64,000 nucleotides of DNA from NCBI RefSeq assembly GCF_000261365.1, contig NZ_AJVC01000002.1, positions 310,001 to 374,000 of the forward strand. Direction: 5' to 3'. Position numbers and translations under genes: made by a program. Positions 16,311 through 25,052 of the stretch are shown piece after piece. This DNA is from Herbaspirillum sp. GW103. GTDB taxonomy: Bacteria; Pseudomonadota; Gammaproteobacteria; Burkholderiales; Burkholderiaceae_D. The number at the start of each line of letters is the position of its first letter. Within the stretch, counting starts at the first letter, position 1. The notes under the pieces are model-generated. The model had not been told where the DNA came from and did no database searches. It saw only the letters and a program-made list of their open reading frames with translations.

Positions 16311-17834
16311 TCAGAGTATCGATGTCGGAATCCAGTTCAGATAAGGCTTGCCGGGAAAAACGAAGAAGGCATCCAGTGGGGTCTTGGCAACCAGTCGGTA
16401 GCCGAGTGCCGTGAGATAGCTGACCGTTTCGTTGGCGGACACATCGTAGAGCGACATGTTTTTGGTTTCGATGACGATCACGCCTGGTTGCCATGCGCCC
16501 AGATTGCCCCCCTTGAGGCAATTGAAGTCTTCTCCCTCGATGTCGATCGACAGCAGGTGGATTTCTTCATCATTGAAATACTGTTGCTTCAGCGCGAACA
16601 GCGTTGTAGTCGTGTTTTTCACCCGCGTCGTCTGTTCATTTTGGTAGCGCGACGAATAGCGTTTGATGGCACCCGGATCCATGCTCGAGATGGTGTTGTC
16701 CGGGTAGATCACGAACTCCACCTCCTTTACCTCATCGGAGACCAGGGCCGTGAGGAACCTGTCCCGGGGACGCTGCTGGTGCCAGTGCTGAGAGAACGCA
16801 TCGTTGCCATCCACCGCCAGGCCTTGCCAACCCTGCTGGTAAAAGTGATAGGTGTTGTTCTGGATCGTCGGATGATTGGCACCGATATCGATATAGCGGC
16901 CGTTGACCACGTTTCTCAGAAGTGATGCAACAATTAGGTCGGAACCTTCGAAGCTGTAGCTGATCTTTCCCGCATTGTGGTTTGGCAGTTGTGTCATGAG
17001 AGAGTTATGCGTGATATGGGAGTTGCTGGGATCGACTTCGATGGTAATGAGCGCTAGTGCGGAAGGATCATCTTTAAACAGTTCTCTGGCGTAGTCGCTG
17101 AATGATACCTCCGTGTCGCCCCCGAGCTGATAGATTCCAGAGGGTTGCAGCCGGATCAATTGCGTAATTGCAGTGGTGACCTTTTCCACTGGCACGGGCG
17201 AGATTAACTTGTTGGAAAACGTCCTGATCGGCGTGCCCTGTTGCGCATTAATCTTCCATTGTTTGATGAATGGTGTTTCAGGAGTGATGACCTTGGTAAG
17301 ACGCAGCACACAGGACCTATCTGATAGTCTGCTTGCGAGATGTTGTTCTACTTCGCACTTGAATTGGCCGTATTGATTGGCCGGAGAGGTGGCATCCACG
17401 CGACTGTAGAATGGCTTACTGCCATCGAAGACTGCGTTCGATGACAGGTAGATGATGAAGCTCCCGTCCGCAGCGAATCGGTCGATCAGACGGATCGGGT
17501 TGCTCACATTGATGGTTCGGTATTTCTCTGGCATCGCCTCACATTGTGCGATGCTGGTGGTCGCCGCACAAAAGATGACACAGTCGAACGTTGTTGCGCC
17601 AACGCCGCTCAGATCAGGGTCTTCCAGGTCGAGATAATGGATATGGGGGCTTATACGTTCCGCTTTACGGGAAGTGCCGAACGTGGTGATGCCTAGATCA
17701 GCCAGATGCGCTTTAAGTGCGCTGCCGATCTGACTGTCAATGCCAACGATCAGTATGCGTGAGGGCGCTGATGATCCATCCAGCATGACGTTTGATGAGC
17801 TGCAGCTGGATGCTTGCGAAATTGTGTTGTTCAT
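16311..17834 (-). CDS. Fusion of RmlD-like SDR reductase and FkbM-family methyltransferase
   Basis: 507 residues from the ATG at 17834. The N-terminal domain (about 25-290) is an SDR of the RmlD/sugar-reductase type: ILIVGIDSQIG, VIFCAATTSIAQCEAMPEKY, YLSSNAVFDG, YGQFKCE with Tyr/Lys, and SGIYQLGGDTEVSF. The C-terminal domain (from about 314) is an FkbM methyltransferase: YIDIGANHPTIQNNTYHFY, GLAVDGN and HLLSIDIEGEDFNCLKGG. The reading frame stays open to a GTG at 18011, but that extension is low-complexity, has no ribosome-binding site and precedes the Rossmann start, so I prefer 17834. It is convergent with the sugar operon and visibly AT-richer than the core genome. Likely modifies the same glycan. 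Confidence 0.75.
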   Translation of the reverse strand: MNNTISQASSCSSSNVMLDGSSAPSRILIVGIDSQIGSALKAHLADLGITTFGTSRKAERISPHIHYLDLEDPDLSGVGATTFDCVIFCAATTSIAQCEAMPEKYRTINVSNPIRLIDRFAADGSFIIYLSSNAVFDGSKPFYSRVDATSPANQYGQFKCEVEQHLASRLSDRSCVLRLTKVITPETPFIKQWKINAQQGTPIRTFSNKLISPVPVEKVTTAITQLIRLQPSGIYQLGGDTEVSFSDYARELFKDDPSALALITIEVDPSNSHITHNSLMTQLPNHNAGKISYSFEGSDLIVASLLRNVVNGRYIDIGANHPTIQNNTYHFYQQGWQGLAVDGNDAFSQHWHQQRPRDRFLTALVSDEVKEVEFVIYPDNTISSMDPGAIKRYSSRYQNEQTTRVKNTTTTLFALKQQYFNDEEIHLLSIDIEGEDFNCLKGGNLGAWQPGVIVIETKNMSLYDVSANETVSYLTALGYRLVAKTPLDAFFVFPGKPYLNWIPTSIL

Positions 17835-18226
17835 GCGTATGTCTGGTGAGCTGACAAAGGCAGTGTTGGCCGGAAATGCGATTATGTCAGATCTATATGG
17901 GCAGGCGGTAATACGTGTGCCGTGCTGCTGTCTATGCTTTTGATCGCCGCCACGGGCCTCGAACGGTGAAGAGGGGCTCAGATGGAATGGGTAATTCTGT
18001 GAGTCAGACACTGAGAGTAGTGTGCCAGCCAGGACGTGGCGACTAAATCTGCTGCCCGAGATGGATTATAGATAGCGTGACGGCTGTGTTCTTTGCTTGA
18101 GCCAGTGCCGTTGACGCTACAAAAAGCGTAGCTTATGAAGAGCTTTTTAATATTAGGCGAAAAAAATGCCACTCCCGAAGGCGTGGCATTTTTCTTGCAA
18201 GTACTTGACTGGCAAGCACTTTATTC
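17835..18226. other. AT-rich spacer at the right end of the island
   Basis: Contains the upstream region of the SDR-FkbM gene, an open but unsupported N-terminal extension of it up to 18011, an imperfect AAAAAGC/GCTTTTT hairpin around 18121-18148, and the strong terminator listed separately. No other gene seen. Confidence 0.5.
18162..18193. terminator. Strong bidirectional intrinsic terminator
   Basis: AAAAATGCCAC (18162-18172) and GTGGCATTTTT (18183-18193) form an 11-base perfect stem with A- and T-runs at the ends, so it can terminate in both directions. On the minus strand it ends the tRNA-Lys transcript; on the plus strand it insulates the tRNA and tol-pal region from the island. Confidence 0.85.
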
Positions 18227-18302
18227 TGGTAGGCCGTGCGGGACTCGAACCTGCGACCAACGGATTAAAAGTCCGCTGCTCTACCAACTGAGCTAACGAC
18301 CC
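18227..18302 (-). tRNA. tRNA-Lys (anticodon TTT)
   Basis: 76 nucleotides with encoded CCA (read on the minus strand). The anticodon stem GCGGA/TCCGT encloses CTTTTAA, giving TTT. D-arm TAGCTCAGTTGGTAGAGCA and T-loop TTCGAGT are canonical. The acceptor stem GGGTCGT/ACGGCCT has two G-U pairs, and the T-stem GCAGG/CCCGC has one A-C mismatch; both oddities arise from the 3' half. The consensus promoter upstream argues that it is expressed. Its 3' end faces the sugar island. Confidence 0.95.
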
Positions 18303-18313
18303 GAAAGACCGCT

Positions 18314-18343
18314 ATTATAGGCAAATGCTATCGCCGATGTCAA
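18314..18343 (-). promoter_or_regulatory. Consensus sigma-70 promoter of tRNA-Lys
   Basis: On the minus strand, TTGACA (18343-18338) and TATAAT (18319-18314) are perfect -35 and -10 hexamers with an 18-base spacer. The -10 element is about 12 bases upstream of the mature tRNA 5' end. Confidence 0.88.
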
Positions 18344-18404
18344 CACCTTGGCGTCACAAACAACCATCGGTCGCATGTCACGCCAGAACAGACAGCCGAA
18401 TGCC

Positions 18405-19160
18405 TTACTTGAGCGAGGCTATCCTGTCCTTGCCGGTCTGCGCGGCAGGGGTGTTCGGATACTTGGCGATCAACTGTTCCAGCGTCTTCTTGGCCGCTGC
18501 CTTGTCCTTCAGTTCGGCTTGCGAACTGGCGATGTTGAGCAGGGCGTCAGCAGCCTTGGGGTTGTCCGGATAATTCTTCACCACCACCTGCTGCGCAGCA
18601 ATGGCTCCCTTGTAGTCGCGCTGGGCGTACAAGGCATTGCCTTGCCAGTATTGCGCCGAGGCGGCATAGGCCGATTGCGGATAGCGTTTGAGGAAGTCGG
18701 CAAAGGCATTGGCCGCCCCCTTGTAATCGCCACCCTTGAACTGCGACAGGGCCGCATCATAGGCCTGCTGTTCGGACACGCCCACAGCGACCGTCTGGCC
18801 ATCCACCTGCACCTGTTGCGGCTCCAGCTTGCGCAGGCGGGCATCCAGGTCGACGTAGAAATCCTTCTGGCGTTGCTGGGCGTTGGTGATCTCGTTGGTC
18901 AGCACCTCGATCTGGCCACGCAGCGCCGCAATCTGGGATTGCAGATTGTCATTGCGATCAGAAAGGGTCAGCACACTGTTCTTGTCAGCCTTGTTGGCGA
19001 CGTCACGCTGCAGGGCCTCGATCTTGGAACGCATGTCCAGGATGGCCTTGCGCGCCTCGTCATCATCAAACAGGCCGGCACGGGCGGTAAGCGGTAGGAA
19101 AGCCGTGGCGGCCAGCATGGCCGCCACGGTTACCGATTTCAGTTTGAAAGCGGTATACAT
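18405..19160 (-). CDS. cpoB: Cell division coordinator CpoB (YbgF), Tol-Pal system protein
   Basis: 251 residues with a Sec signal peptide (hydrophobic VAAMLAATAFLPL, cleavage after TARA), so it is periplasmic. Residues about 35-100 are a coiled coil that trimerises in the family (LDMRSKIEALQRDVANKADK), and the C-terminal half has TPR repeats such as YDAALSQFKGGDYKGAANAF and YKGAIAAQQVVVKNYPDNPK. In E. coli CpoB links outer-membrane constriction by Tol-Pal to PBP1B septal peptidoglycan synthesis. It is the last gene of the tol-pal operon, five bases after pal. Confidence 0.93.
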   Translation of the reverse strand: MYTAFKLKSVTVAAMLAATAFLPLTARAGLFDDDEARKAILDMRSKIEALQRDVANKADKNSVLTLSDRNDNLQSQIAALRGQIEVLTNEITNAQQRQKDFYVDLDARLRKLEPQQVQVDGQTVAVGVSEQQAYDAALSQFKGGDYKGAANAFADFLKRYPQSAYAASAQYWQGNALYAQRDYKGAIAAQQVVVKNYPDNPKAADALLNIASSQAELKDKAAAKKTLEQLIAKYPNTPAAQTGKDRIASLK

Positions 19161-19165
19161 GACGA

Positions 19166-19684
19166 TTATTGGTAAGCGATGTCAGCGCGACGGTTCTCGG
19201 CGTAGGACGCTTCATCCTGGCCCAGTGCCTTGGGCTTTTCCTTGCCGAAGGAAACCGCTTCCACCTGGGCATCCGACACGCCCAGCAGGACCAGTGCCTT
19301 GCGGACGGCTTCAGCACGCTTCTGACCCAGGGCCAGGTTGTATTCGGCGCCGCCGCGATCATCGGTGTTGCCCTGGATGATCACCTTGCGGTCCTTGTGG
19401 GCCACCAGGTACTTGGCGTGGTTTTCGATGACGGTACGGTATTCCGGCTTGACGGTGTAGCTGTCATAGTCGAAGTACACGCTACGCTTGGCCAGCACGC
19501 CTTGCGGGTCGTTCAGCGGATCGACGGAACCAGCGTTGACAGTGCCCACGGCGCGGGTGTCAGCGCCGTTGCTGGCGCCGTTCTGCACGGGAGCGTTGGC
19601 CTTGTCGTCCAGCTTGGTCGACGAGCAGGCGGCCAGCAGAACAGCGCTGGAGACGATGAGGGCGAAGGTACTGATAGTGCGCAT
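19166..19684 (-). CDS. pal: Peptidoglycan-associated lipoprotein Pal
   Basis: 172 residues. A lipoprotein signal peptide ends VLLAAC with the lipidated Cys20, and the next residues (SST) lack an inner-membrane retention Asp, so it goes to the outer membrane. The C-terminal OmpA-like domain includes YFDYDSYTVKPEY and the peptidoglycan-binding QGNTDDRGGAEYNLALGQKR. Pal anchors the outer membrane to peptidoglycan and is pulled by TolA/TolB at the division site. It is downstream of tolB in the conserved order. Confidence 0.96.
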   Translation of the reverse strand: MRTISTFALIVSSAVLLAACSSTKLDDKANAPVQNGASNGADTRAVGTVNAGSVDPLNDPQGVLAKRSVYFDYDSYTVKPEYRTVIENHAKYLVAHKDRKVIIQGNTDDRGGAEYNLALGQKRAEAVRKALVLLGVSDAQVEAVSFGKEKPKALGQDEASYAENRRADIAYQ

Positions 19685-19727
19685 TTTGGATTTCTCCTTG
19701 TCGTGATGAAAGTGATATTGGATTTCT

Positions 19728-21026
19728 TTATTTCATGAACGGACCCCAGGTCGGTTCCCTGATATCACCGGCCTGCGTCGTCAGACGCTGTTTGACTCGG
19801 CCATCAACAGAGACGACGGCCAGGGATCCGCGACGACCAGATTCCGTCGCGTACATGATGTATTTGCCATTGGGCGCAAAGCTGGGCGACTGGTCGCGGC
19901 CACCGTCGGAGAGGCGAATCTCCTGGCCATTGGTCAGATCCAGCGCATACAGCTGGAACAGACCGTCGCGACGCGAGATGAAGGCCAGCGTCTTGCCGTC
20001 AGGCGAAATGCGCGGGCTGATGTTGTAGCTGCCATTGAAGGTGACGCGCTGGGGCGTACCACCATCCAGGCCCACCTTGTAGATTTGCGGGCCGCCGCTG
20101 CGATCGCTGGTGAAATAGATGCTGCCGCCATCGGGCGAGAACTGCGGCTCGGTATCGATGCCGGAACTGTTGGTCAGGCGACGCAGGCCCGAACCGTCGG
20201 CATTGATGAGGTAGACCTGGGTCAGTCCATCGCGGGTCAGGGCTACGGCCAGGCGCGAGCCGTCCGGCGACCAGGCCGGGGCCGAGTTGCTGCCCTTGAA
20301 GTTGGCAACGATGGAGCGCTGGCGGGTGACCAGGTTCTGGATGTAGACCACCGGCTTCTTCATCTCGAAGGAAACATAGGCGACCTTGGTGCCGTCCGGC
20401 GACCAGGCCGGCGAGATGATGGGCTCGTTGGAGCGCAGTGCCACTTGCGTACCTTCACCATCGGCATCGGCGACTTCCAGGCGGTATTCGTTGCCCGACT
20501 TGGTCACGTAGGAGATGCGGGTGGAGAAGATGCCGGGAATGCCGGTCAGTTTCTGGTAGATGTCGTCGGCGATCTTGTGTGCGGTCAGGCGCAGCAGTTG
20601 CGGCTGGGCACCGATGGACAGGGCCGAGAGCTGGGTCGACTGTACCGTATCGAAGAGGCGATAACGCACGTCGAAGCGGCCATCGGCCAGGCGCGTGACG
20701 CTGCCCACGGCCAGCGCATTGGCGCCGCGCTTTTGCCAGTCGGCATAGTTGATGGCCGAGGAGTCCGAGAGCGCATCACTGTTGTCGATCAGCTTGAAGA
20801 TGCCGCTCCTGGCCAGGTCGGCCTTGACCACCGAGGTGATCTGTTGCGGGGCCGACTCCTCGCCGGGGAAGGCGGCAATGGCCACCGGAATCTGCGAGGC
20901 ACCCACGCCGGTGATCTCGAAGCGGATCTGCGCCTGCGAGGCCGGGGCGAAGGACAGGCCGGCCACGGCCACGGTGGCGGCGGCGATGCGGGTCAGGCTC
21001 AGGGTCAGGTAACGGGCTTTAATCAT
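19728..21026 (-). CDS. tolB: Tol-Pal system beta-propeller protein TolB
   Basis: 432 residues with a signal peptide (TVAVAGLSFAPASQAQ), periplasmic. An N-terminal domain (about 30-160) is followed by a six-bladed beta-propeller built of WD40-like repeats visible as SPAWSPDGTKVAYVSF, APAWSPDGSRLAVAL, EPQFSPDGGSIYFTS, SPRISPDGKTLAFIS and SPSFAPNGKYIMYAT. TolB releases Pal from peptidoglycan and recruits TolA. It follows tolA by three bases. Confidence 0.96.
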   Translation of the reverse strand: MIKARYLTLSLTRIAAATVAVAGLSFAPASQAQIRFEITGVGASQIPVAIAAFPGEESAPQQITSVVKADLARSGIFKLIDNSDALSDSSAINYADWQKRGANALAVGSVTRLADGRFDVRYRLFDTVQSTQLSALSIGAQPQLLRLTAHKIADDIYQKLTGIPGIFSTRISYVTKSGNEYRLEVADADGEGTQVALRSNEPIISPAWSPDGTKVAYVSFEMKKPVVYIQNLVTRQRSIVANFKGSNSAPAWSPDGSRLAVALTRDGLTQVYLINADGSGLRRLTNSSGIDTEPQFSPDGGSIYFTSDRSGGPQIYKVGLDGGTPQRVTFNGSYNISPRISPDGKTLAFISRRDGLFQLYALDLTNGQEIRLSDGGRDQSPSFAPNGKYIMYATESGRRGSLAVVSVDGRVKQRLTTQAGDIREPTWGPFMK

Positions 21027-21029
21027 CGG

Positions 21030-21953
21030 TTACTGATCTTTCGGATAATGGGTGAATGTGAAGCTGGACGGTACCTTGCCATCCGTGTCGGCCGGGAAGG
21101 GCTGTGACTTCATGACGGCAGTGCGCACGGCATCGTCGAAGCCCGGGACACCTGAAGGCTTGTTCACACGTACGCTGCGCACCGTCCCGTCCGGGAACAA
21201 TTCGACAGTGTACTCCCCGGCGGGGTTTCCACTGACGCCGCTATTGTCGAAGACCGTGTTGCTCCTGATGACCGCGCGCAACTTGTTGGCGTAGTTGGGG
21301 CTGCCCTTCGGACCTTGCGACTTCGCAGCCGTGCCGTTGCCGCCGGTGGCACTGGTGGCCTGGCCCATCATTCGTTTCAAGTCTTCCTGGCGACGCTGCT
21401 CTGCCGCCTTGGCGTCGGCTGCGGCTTGCTGCTTCTTCTTCTCGGCAGCCTGCTTCTCGGCGTCGGCCTTCTTCCTTGCTTCTTCTTCCTTCTGCTTCTC
21501 TTCCTTCAGCTTCTTCTGCTTGTCGGCTTCCAGCTTTTCCTTCTTCTCGCGGTCGGCCTTTTCCTTCTCGGCCTTGAGCTTGTCGGCCTTTTCCTGCTCT
21601 TCCTTGCGCTTTTTTTCCTTCTCCTTCTGCAAGGCGATATCGGGTTTCTCGACCTTGGGTTCGTCGATCACCTTGGGCGCAACGGGCTTGGGTTCAGGTT
21701 GCGGCTGCGGCTGGGGTTGCGGCGGCTCGACCACGACCGGCTGCGGCTCCGGTTGCGGCGGCGTGGGCAGCGGTGCGGCTTCCTTGTATTGCGGATCCCA
21801 GATCTCGGCTTCCACCGTCAGCGGCGTTTCGCTCTGCCAGCGGATGCCGATCCAGAAGAACAGGAACAAGGCCACGTGCATCACCAGCGCCAGCGTGATG
21901 GCGCGCCAGCGGCCGGGCGGCTTGGGGATGGTGTAGTGTGCGTTATCGCTCAT
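21030..21953 (-). CDS. tolA: Tol-Pal system protein TolA (TonB-like)
   Basis: 307 residues: an N-terminal membrane span (ITLALVMHVALFLFFWIGI, about 19-37), a proline-rich stretch, a long Lys/Glu/Ala-rich helical domain (about 100-200) that spans the periplasm, and a C-terminal domain (VELFPDGTVRSVRVNKPSG) of the TonB fold that contacts TolB and Pal. TolQ-TolR use the proton gradient to energise it. The long helical region explains the extensive but meaningless open frame on the other strand. Confidence 0.95.
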   Translation of the reverse strand: MSDNAHYTIPKPPGRWRAITLALVMHVALFLFFWIGIRWQSETPLTVEAEIWDPQYKEAAPLPTPPQPEPQPVVVEPPQPQPQPQPEPKPVAPKVIDEPKVEKPDIALQKEKEKKRKEEQEKADKLKAEKEKADREKKEKLEADKQKKLKEEKQKEEEARKKADAEKQAAEKKKQQAAADAKAAEQRRQEDLKRMMGQATSATGGNGTAAKSQGPKGSPNYANKLRAVIRSNTVFDNSGVSGNPAGEYTVELFPDGTVRSVRVNKPSGVPGFDDAVRTAVMKSQPFPADTDGKVPSSFTFTHYPKDQ

Positions 21954-21970
21954 ATCACTCGGCTGTGCGC

Positions 21971-22405
21971 TTACTTGGTGGCCAGGCCGACCCGCGCGAT
22001 TCCTTGTTTCTTGGCTTCCGAGATGACCTGCACCACATCGTCGTACTTGATGTCCTTGTCGGCCGAGATCATCACGGCCAGGTCCGGATTGTCTTCATGC
22101 AGCTTGCGCAGGCGCTCGGCCAGGTCGGTCTTGCCGGTCACGGTCTCGGCCTTCTTGCCACCGCTCTTGGGGCCATTGATGCGGATGCTGGCCTGGGCGT
22201 TGGGCTTCAAGGCAATCTCGATGTAATCCGAGGGCGGCTGCGTGGACTTGCCCGCCGTGGGCAGGTTGATCACGCTGGGATTCGTAATGGGGGTGGCCAC
22301 CATGAAGATGATGAGCAGCACCAGCATCACGTCGATGTAGGGCACGACGTTGATCTCGGACTTGAACTTGCGGGGACGCCCCCCGCGCATCGATGAGCCA
22401 GCCAT
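21971..22405 (-). CDS. tolR: Tol-Pal system proton-channel protein TolR (ExbD family)
   Basis: 144 residues with one membrane span after KSEINVVPYIDVMLVLLIIF; the Asp in this span (YIDVML) is the proton-carrying residue of ExbD/TolR/MotB-type proteins. The C-terminal domain is periplasmic. Its start codon overlaps the tolQ stop by one base. With TolQ it forms the motor that drives TolA. Confidence 0.95.
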   Translation of the reverse strand: MAGSSMRGGRPRKFKSEINVVPYIDVMLVLLIIFMVATPITNPSVINLPTAGKSTQPPSDYIEIALKPNAQASIRINGPKSGGKKAETVTGKTDLAERLRKLHEDNPDLAVMISADKDIKYDDVVQVISEAKKQGIARVGLATK

Positions 22406-23109
22406 TAGCGTGCCTGACGTTGCAAGATGTTGGAGAACTCTTCGATGAAGCTCTCGAAGCGGATCGCCAGACGGTCGATATCGTGCGAATAGCGGTTGTA
22501 GGCCACCACCGCCGGAATCGCCGCGAACAGGCCGATGGCGGTGGCGATCAGGGCTTCGGCAATGCCGGGGGCGACCGCTGCCAGGGTGGCCTGCTGCACG
22601 TTGGCCAGGCCACGGAAGGCGTTCATGATGCCCCAGACGGTACCGAACAGGCCCACGTACGGGGAGACCGAGCCGACCGAGGCCAGGAAGGCCAAGTGCG
22701 ATTCCAGCGCATCCATCTCGCGCTGGTAGGCCGCACGCATGGCACGGCGGGCACCGTCGAGCAGCAGACCGGGATCGACCGCACCACCACGCGCTGCCAC
22801 CGACGCCTTGGCCTTGGTGAATTCACCCATGCCGGCCTGGAAGATGCGCTCCAGCGCACCACCGGCGCCACCGGCCTTGCGGCGGTTGGACAGGGCATCC
22901 TGGTACAGCGCCGAAAGGTTGCCGCCAGACCAGAAGACGCGCTCGAATTCCTCGGTCTGCACACGGGCCGAGCGGATGGTGAACATCTTGCGGAAGATGT
23001 AGGTCCAGCTGGTGACCGAGGCCGACAGCAGCAGCAACATCACCAGTTGCACCAGGACGGACGCGTTTGCGATCAGTGAAATGAAGGACAGGTCTTGTGT
23101 GACATTCAT
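22405..23109 (-). CDS. tolQ: Tol-Pal system proton-channel protein TolQ (ExbB/MotA family)
   Basis: 234 residues with three membrane spans: LISLIANASVLVQLVMLLLL near the N-terminus, and a pair around VSPYVGLFGTVWGIMNAF and EALIATAIGLFAAIPAVVAY. These carry the ExbB-family GLFGTVWGI and TAIGLFAAIPA signatures. It forms the pentameric inner-membrane stator around TolR. First of the tight tolQRAB-pal-cpoB run; 222 bases separate it from ybgC. Confidence 0.95.
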   Translation of the reverse strand: MNVTQDLSFISLIANASVLVQLVMLLLLSASVTSWTYIFRKMFTIRSARVQTEEFERVFWSGGNLSALYQDALSNRRKAGGAGGALERIFQAGMGEFTKAKASVAARGGAVDPGLLLDGARRAMRAAYQREMDALESHLAFLASVGSVSPYVGLFGTVWGIMNAFRGLANVQQATLAAVAPGIAEALIATAIGLFAAIPAVVAYNRYSHDIDRLAIRFESFIEEFSNILQRQAR

Positions 23110-23331
23110 GGGAAAGTGTGGCGGCTTGGAGGCGGCGTTTGAAAGGAAAGTCGAGAGTTAAAAATCTTTTGTTTTGTTTGGTTCAGTTGGCGTGCCAGCA
23201 ATACGAAACAAAAGACGGCAAATACGGACAGAAGTTTTCCCTGAGGCAGATCGTCCCAGCCGGTGAGAACATGCTGCGAGCAGGCATGGATCCCTGAGCC
23301 ATAAAGGCGCGGATGAGCTTTTCCGTTGACA

Positions 23332-23766
23332 TCATGTGCTCTTCTTGATGCAAGTCAGCACTTCGTCAGGAATTGGGCGTGGACGGAAAGTGGTCTGGTC
23401 CACGCAGGCGACGGTGATGCTGCCACGCGCCAGCAACTCGGGCTGACCGTCCCCCGACGGCAGGCGCCAGGCTTCCTGCACGAACTGCATGGAAGCATTT
23501 CGACATTTTTCGACCACCACGGTCAGGCGGAGTTCATCGTCCAGACGGGCGGGCGAGAGATAGTCGACGCTGGTATTCCTGACCACGAAGAGGGCGCCGG
23601 TGGTCTCGGCCAGGTGTTGCTGCTGGAAGCCCAAGGAGCGCAGCCATTCCGTGCGGGCGCGCTCGAAGAACTTCAGGTAGTTGGCGTAGAAGACCACGCC
23701 TCCGGTGTCGGTGTCTTCGTAATAGACCCGGATGTTCCAGTGGAATGGACTACTGGCGGCACTCAT
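23332..23766 (-). CDS. ybgC: Tol-Pal-associated acyl-CoA thioesterase YbgC
   Basis: 144 residues with the hot-dog fold. The catalytic signature VYYEDTDTGGVVFYANYLKF carries the Asp of 4-hydroxybenzoyl-CoA thioesterase-like enzymes, and LRSLGFQQQH follows as in YbgC. It hydrolyses short-chain acyl-CoAs and is almost always the first gene of the tol-pal cluster. About 220 bases separate it from tolQ, so the downstream genes may also have their own promoter. Confidence 0.94.
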   Translation of the reverse strand: MSAASSPFHWNIRVYYEDTDTGGVVFYANYLKFFERARTEWLRSLGFQQQHLAETTGALFVVRNTSVDYLSPARLDDELRLTVVVEKCRNASMQFVQEAWRLPSGDGQPELLARGSITVACVDQTTFRPRPIPDEVLTCIKKST

Positions 23767-23953
23767 ATGCTTCTTGTTATTGGAAAGTCTGCTGTGGCAG
23801 CGGCAAAAGAATCAGGGAAATCAAGCAATCAAGGTATTGCCGGTAGGCAAGCGGACAGTGTGCATACCGACCGCTGCCCCGGGAACGGGTGAAAATGGCG
23901 TTCCTGCGGCGCCTGGGCGCCCTCGGCAAAAACGCCATTTTACTCCACATCCC

Positions 23954-24706
23954 TTATTGTTTGCGCTTGATGTTGAAGGGGCTGAAGCCCTGGCAGGTCG
24001 GCATCAGTTCCATGTAATTGATGTTCACATGGGCGGGCATGGTAGCGACCCAGAAGGCCGCTTCGGCGATATCTTCAGCCGTCAGCGGGGTGGTTCCTTC
24101 ATAGACCTTGGCCGCCGCGCCATCATCGCCCTTGAAGCGCACGTTGGAGAACTCGGTGCCGCCGCACAGGCCGGGGGCCAGGTTGGTGGCGCGTACGCCG
24201 GTGCCCACCAGGTCGGCGCGCAGGTTCAGGGTGAACTGGTCGACGAAGGCCTTGGTGGCGCCGTAGACGTTGCCGCCCGGATACGGATAGGCCCCCGCCA
24301 CCGAGCCCAGGTTGATGATGGTGCCGCTGCCGCGCTTGACCATCTCCGGCAGCAGGGCGTGGGTGATGGTGACCAAGCCCTTGACGTTGGTGTCGATCAT
24401 GGTTTCCCAGTCCGACAGCGCCACTTCGTGGGCCGGGCCCAGGCCCAGCGCCAGGCCGGCGTTGTTGACCAGCACGTCGACCTGCTTCCACTCACCCGAC
24501 AGACTGGCCAGGCCGGCGTTGATCGAGTCCTTGCTGGTCACGTCCAGCACCAGCGGCAGCACCCTGTCCGCCCCCAGTTCCTTGACCAGCTCATCCAGGC
24601 GCTCCTTGCGGCGACCGGCGGCAATCACCTTGTGGCCGTTGCCGGCAAATTTGCGCGCCATGGCGGCGCCGAAGCCTGCGGTTGCTCCTGTAATCAACAC
24701 GACCAT
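23954..24706 (-). CDS. SDR oxidoreductase, YdfG-like (3-hydroxy acid/serine dehydrogenase)
   Basis: 250 residues. N-terminal MVVLITGATAGFGAAMARKF gives the TGxxxGxG NADP motif. GSVAGAYPYPGGNVYGATKAF carries catalytic Ser, Tyr and Lys, and PGLCGGTEFSNVRFKGDDG is a near match to the YdfG C-terminal substrate loop. YdfG enzymes oxidise L-allo-threonine, serine and 3-hydroxy acids and reduce malonic semialdehyde with NADP(H). The start at 24706 has AGGAG ahead of it; longer in-frame extensions upstream are not supported. Divergent from glyA. Confidence 0.9.
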   Translation of the reverse strand: MVVLITGATAGFGAAMARKFAGNGHKVIAAGRRKERLDELVKELGADRVLPLVLDVTSKDSINAGLASLSGEWKQVDVLVNNAGLALGLGPAHEVALSDWETMIDTNVKGLVTITHALLPEMVKRGSGTIINLGSVAGAYPYPGGNVYGATKAFVDQFTLNLRADLVGTGVRATNLAPGLCGGTEFSNVRFKGDDGAAAKVYEGTTPLTAEDIAEAAFWVATMPAHVNINYMELMPTCQGFSPFNIKRKQ

Positions 24707-24923
24707 CTCTTGATTCTCCTGTTGTGTGGCGGTGGCACCGGTGCCGGGTCGGGAAACGGGATAAAGCTTCACACCGACAGTCCGGAGGTAAAAACGAACA
24801 AAGCGAAATTGTAGCCCAAAGCCGCTTTTTACGAGGATGGGCTCGCTTTTTCCAATGGTTCTCTCGCTTTTTCTTTCATATCGGCCTTGGAGCGGGGGGG
24901 CTGTTGCGCGGCCACCATGGTTC

Positions 24924-24952
24924 TTGCCCAAATCGCCCCGTTTCACTACAAT
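24924..24952 (+). promoter_or_regulatory. Candidate sigma-70 promoter of glyA
   Basis: TTGCCC (24924-24929) and TACAAT (24947-24952) are separated by exactly 17 bases. It predicts a transcript start near 24959 and a leader of about 245 nucleotides before the glyA ATG. Confidence 0.5.
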
Positions 24953-25052
24953 GCGCTCACCATTTCGTCTCACGTGACTGGCGAAACGCCGTGTAAAAGC
25001 GGCCAAGATGGGGATCCATCGGGAAGCGTGAGATTTCAACAGCCGTGCGCCT

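Noticed and set aside
16290-16925. 211-codon open frame on the plus strand
   Set aside because: Antisense shadow of the FkbM domain; composition and residues look like a reverse-frame translation.
21295-22226. Long hydrophobic-looking open frames on the plus strand opposite tolA
   Set aside because: Produced by the Lys/Glu/Ala repeats of TolA read in reverse (runs of Leu, Phe and Ser); no independent gene evidence.
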